Source: Planococcus sp. PAMC 21323 (GTDB taxonomy: Bacteria > Bacillota > Bacilli > Bacillales_A > Planococcaceae). Taken from it: a DNA stretch of 64,000 nucleotides. Both the position numbers and the translations under genes were made by a program. Where the stretch lies: the NCBI RefSeq assembly GCF_000785555.1, contig NZ_CP009129.1:2976001-3040000 (forward strand), in the 5' to 3' direction. Below, piece after piece: positions 62,417 through 64,000 of this stretch; the stretch's first letter is position 1, and each line of letters opens with the position of its first letter. The notes under the pieces are model-generated. The model saw nothing but the letters and a program-made list of their open reading frames with translations, was not told the origin of the DNA and ran no database searches.

Positions 62417-64000
62417 TTAATTGCCGTTAATGATATCGATTATTTCTTTCGCAGATTTCGCTTCTACTAACCGATCCACATTGCTTTGATCGGCACAAAT
62501 AACTGCAATCCCAGATAATATTTCTAAATGCGTTCCATCTTTTCCGGCAATCCCGAATATTATTTTCGCACTCTCTCCATCAAAGTCTACTCCATTCGGT
62601 ACTTGAATAACAGTAAAGCCCGACTTGATGACAGATTTTTTTGCATCTTCTGTGCCATGAGGAATTGCGACATTATTGCCCATGTAGGTTGTTGTGATTT
62701 CTTCACGTTTCAACATTTCGTCTACGTAAGATTCTTCGACATAACCAGCTTTAACTAATTGCTGTCCTGCAAAGCGAATCACTTCTTCTTTCGTACGGAA
62801 GCGCTGTCCGATAAAGACATTTTCTTCCCGTAATAGTTGCTCGTCTTCCGAACTTGAAGATGTTGTTTCGTTTTCTTCAACAAGAGTCGCTTCATTAACC
62901 TCTCCGTTTTTCAACCGATCGATCAGCTGGTCATATTCTGGACTCGACAAGAAATTGTCCACTGAAATATGATAAGCATCCGGCACTTTGTTTTCAGCGC
63001 GCGGTGTTAGCTTTTCTTGCGTAACAACAATTTGAGCGTCTAAAGGGATTGTGCTAATTGCTGTGTTCGATACCGATACATTTAATCCTGCTTCTTTTAC
63101 TTTTTTGCGTAATAGAGAAGCTCCCATCGCACTTGAACCCATTCCCGCATCACAAGCAAAGACGATTTTTTGAGCATTTGTCGGGAAAGCACCTGTTGCA
63201 ACTGAATTTGATGCTGTTATTTCCCGGGAAATAGAACTTTTTTTGCCTTTCATTTGTTCCATTTTCTTTGTGGCTTCTTCCATATCATCATCTGTTTGTT
63301 TACTCGCTTTTAAAATGACTGCTGAGATAACAAATGAAACCGCCGTAGCAACAAAGACTGCTGCAAAGTTGGCTAAATATGCCATTCCTTCCGGTGGTGT
63401 AACAGCTGCAATTGCTAGAATACTACCTGGTGACGCTGGAGCAACCAATCCGCCACCCATTAAAACAAGCGTGAATACGCCACTCATACCACCAGCTACA
63501 ACAGCTAGCAATAACATAGGTTTCATTAACACGTATGGGAAATAAATTTCGTGAATCCCACCAAGGAAATGGATAATCGCCGCACCAGGTGCAGATTGTT
63601 TGGCAATTCCTTTTCCAAATAACATAAATCCGAGTAACACACCAAGTCCCGGTCCTGGGTTGGCTTCTAATAGAAACAAGATTGATTTCCCTGTTTGTTG
63701 AACTTGCTCTAATCCAATTGGTGTCAACACACCGTGGTTAATCGCGTTATTCAAGAAGAGGATTTTGGCCGGTTCGATTAAAATACTCGTTAGCGGTAGT
63801 AATCCCGCTTCTAGCAACCAGTCTACGCCTGTAACAAGAACTTCTGTAAAAGCACTTACAGCCGGTCCAATTCCTTTAAATGCAAGAAGCGCTAATCCCC
63901 CACCTAAAATACCTGCTGAGAAATTATTTACTAGCATTTCAAAACCTGTTTTGATCTTTCCTTCTATCAATTGGTCAAATTTCTTAATAACATATGCACC
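62417..64000 (-). CDS. mtlA: PTS mannitol transporter subunit IICBA (5-prime end beyond window)
   Basis: Mannitol uptake and phosphorylation. The reading frame continues past 64000 (AYVIKKFDQ precedes the first TTG at 63970), so at least the N-terminus is missing. EIIC with LLVNNFSAGI-type and GLALLAFKGIGPAVSAF, GGIHEIYFPYVLMKP; EIIB with phosphorylated Cys in KIVFACDAGMGSSAMG; EIIA with NNVAIPHGTEDAKK carrying the phosphorylated His. B. subtilis has a separate IIA (MtlF); here it is fused as in E. coli. First gene of the mannitol operon. Confidence 0.94.
   Translation of the reverse strand, partial: GAYVIKKFDQLIEGKIKTGFEMLVNNFSAGILGGGLALLAFKGIGPAVSAFTEVLVTGVDWLLEAGLLPLTSILIEPAKILFLNNAINHGVLTPIGLEQVQQTGKSILFLLEANPGPGLGVLLGFMLFGKGIAKQSAPGAAIIHFLGGIHEIYFPYVLMKPMLLLAVVAGGMSGVFTLVLMGGGLVAPASPGSILAIAAVTPPEGMAYLANFAAVFVATAVSFVISAVILKASKQTDDDMEEATKKMEQMKGKKSSISREITASNSVATGAFPTNAQKIVFACDAGMGSSAMGASLLRKKVKEAGLNVSVSNTAISTIPLDAQIVVTQEKLTPRAENKVPDAYHISVDNFLSSPEYDQLIDRLKNGEVNEATLVEENETTSSSSEDEQLLREENVFIGQRFRTKEEVIRFAGQQLVKAGYVEESYVDEMLKREEITTTYMGNNVAIPHGTEDAKKSVIKSGFTVIQVPNGVDFDGESAKIIFGIAGKDGTHLEILSGIAVICADQSNVDRLVEAKSAKEIIDIINGN

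Overview
The window comes from a low-to-moderate GC member of the Bacillota, most likely Bacillales. Signs of this are strong AGGAGG ribosome binding sites, GTG and TTG starts, SigA-type promoters, a GlcT/PtsG antitermination locus, CodY-, AhrC- and PhoP-like boxes and a near-consensus B. subtilis-type parS. Gene content and style suggest the Planococcaceae (Planococcus-like), but that is inference. I saw no rRNA, tRNA, phage, transposase or CRISPR.

Layout. 1-5.2 kb: a four-gene nickel/peptide-type ABC importer. 5.2-10.8 kb: a convergent urease operon (ureABCEFGD plus a duplicated-domain His-rich protein); together they make nickel uptake plus urea hydrolysis. 11-19.5 kb: small proteins, a DMT exporter, panB with a structured leader, peptidase E, a nucleotidyltransferase, two GNAT acetyltransferases, a parS site, two DUF4181-like membrane proteins and an FAD dehydrogenase. 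Two genes here share an unusual duplicated upstream region. 19.7-24.7 kb: gluconate utilisation (gnd-gntP-gntK) with a divergent RpiR-type regulator. 24.9-30.6 kb: a DAACS carboxylate/amino-acid symporter, a histidine phosphatase, a PP2C-like phosphatase, an MFS protein, a NaK-like channel with an unusual filter, and a RibD/DHFR-like reductase.

30.7-35.0 kb: two convergent secreted or anchored glycosidase-like proteins, one behind a clear c-di-GMP-I riboswitch. 35.1-43.8 kb: mgtE, a DUF4395 protein, proBA (with an ARG box and a possible attenuator), a short CstA, a lipoprotein and alkaline phosphatase behind a four-repeat Pho box. 44.3-52.9 kb: Bcr/CflA-type MFS, ilvE, a NUDIX enzyme, a SWIM/SNF2 helicase, a CDF transporter and a HAD phosphatase. 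53.1-64 kb: glcT-RAT-ptsG, an ECF S component, mqo, and the mannitol operon mtlA-mtlR-mtlD; mtlA runs off the right edge.

The most unusual structure is a mosaic 300-400 bp intergenic repeat present three times (about 37.04, 43.90 and 58.67 kb). Each copy abuts a Rho-independent terminator, and in two cases the terminator hairpin is duplicated on the other side of the element, as if the element inserts into terminators and creates a long target duplication.
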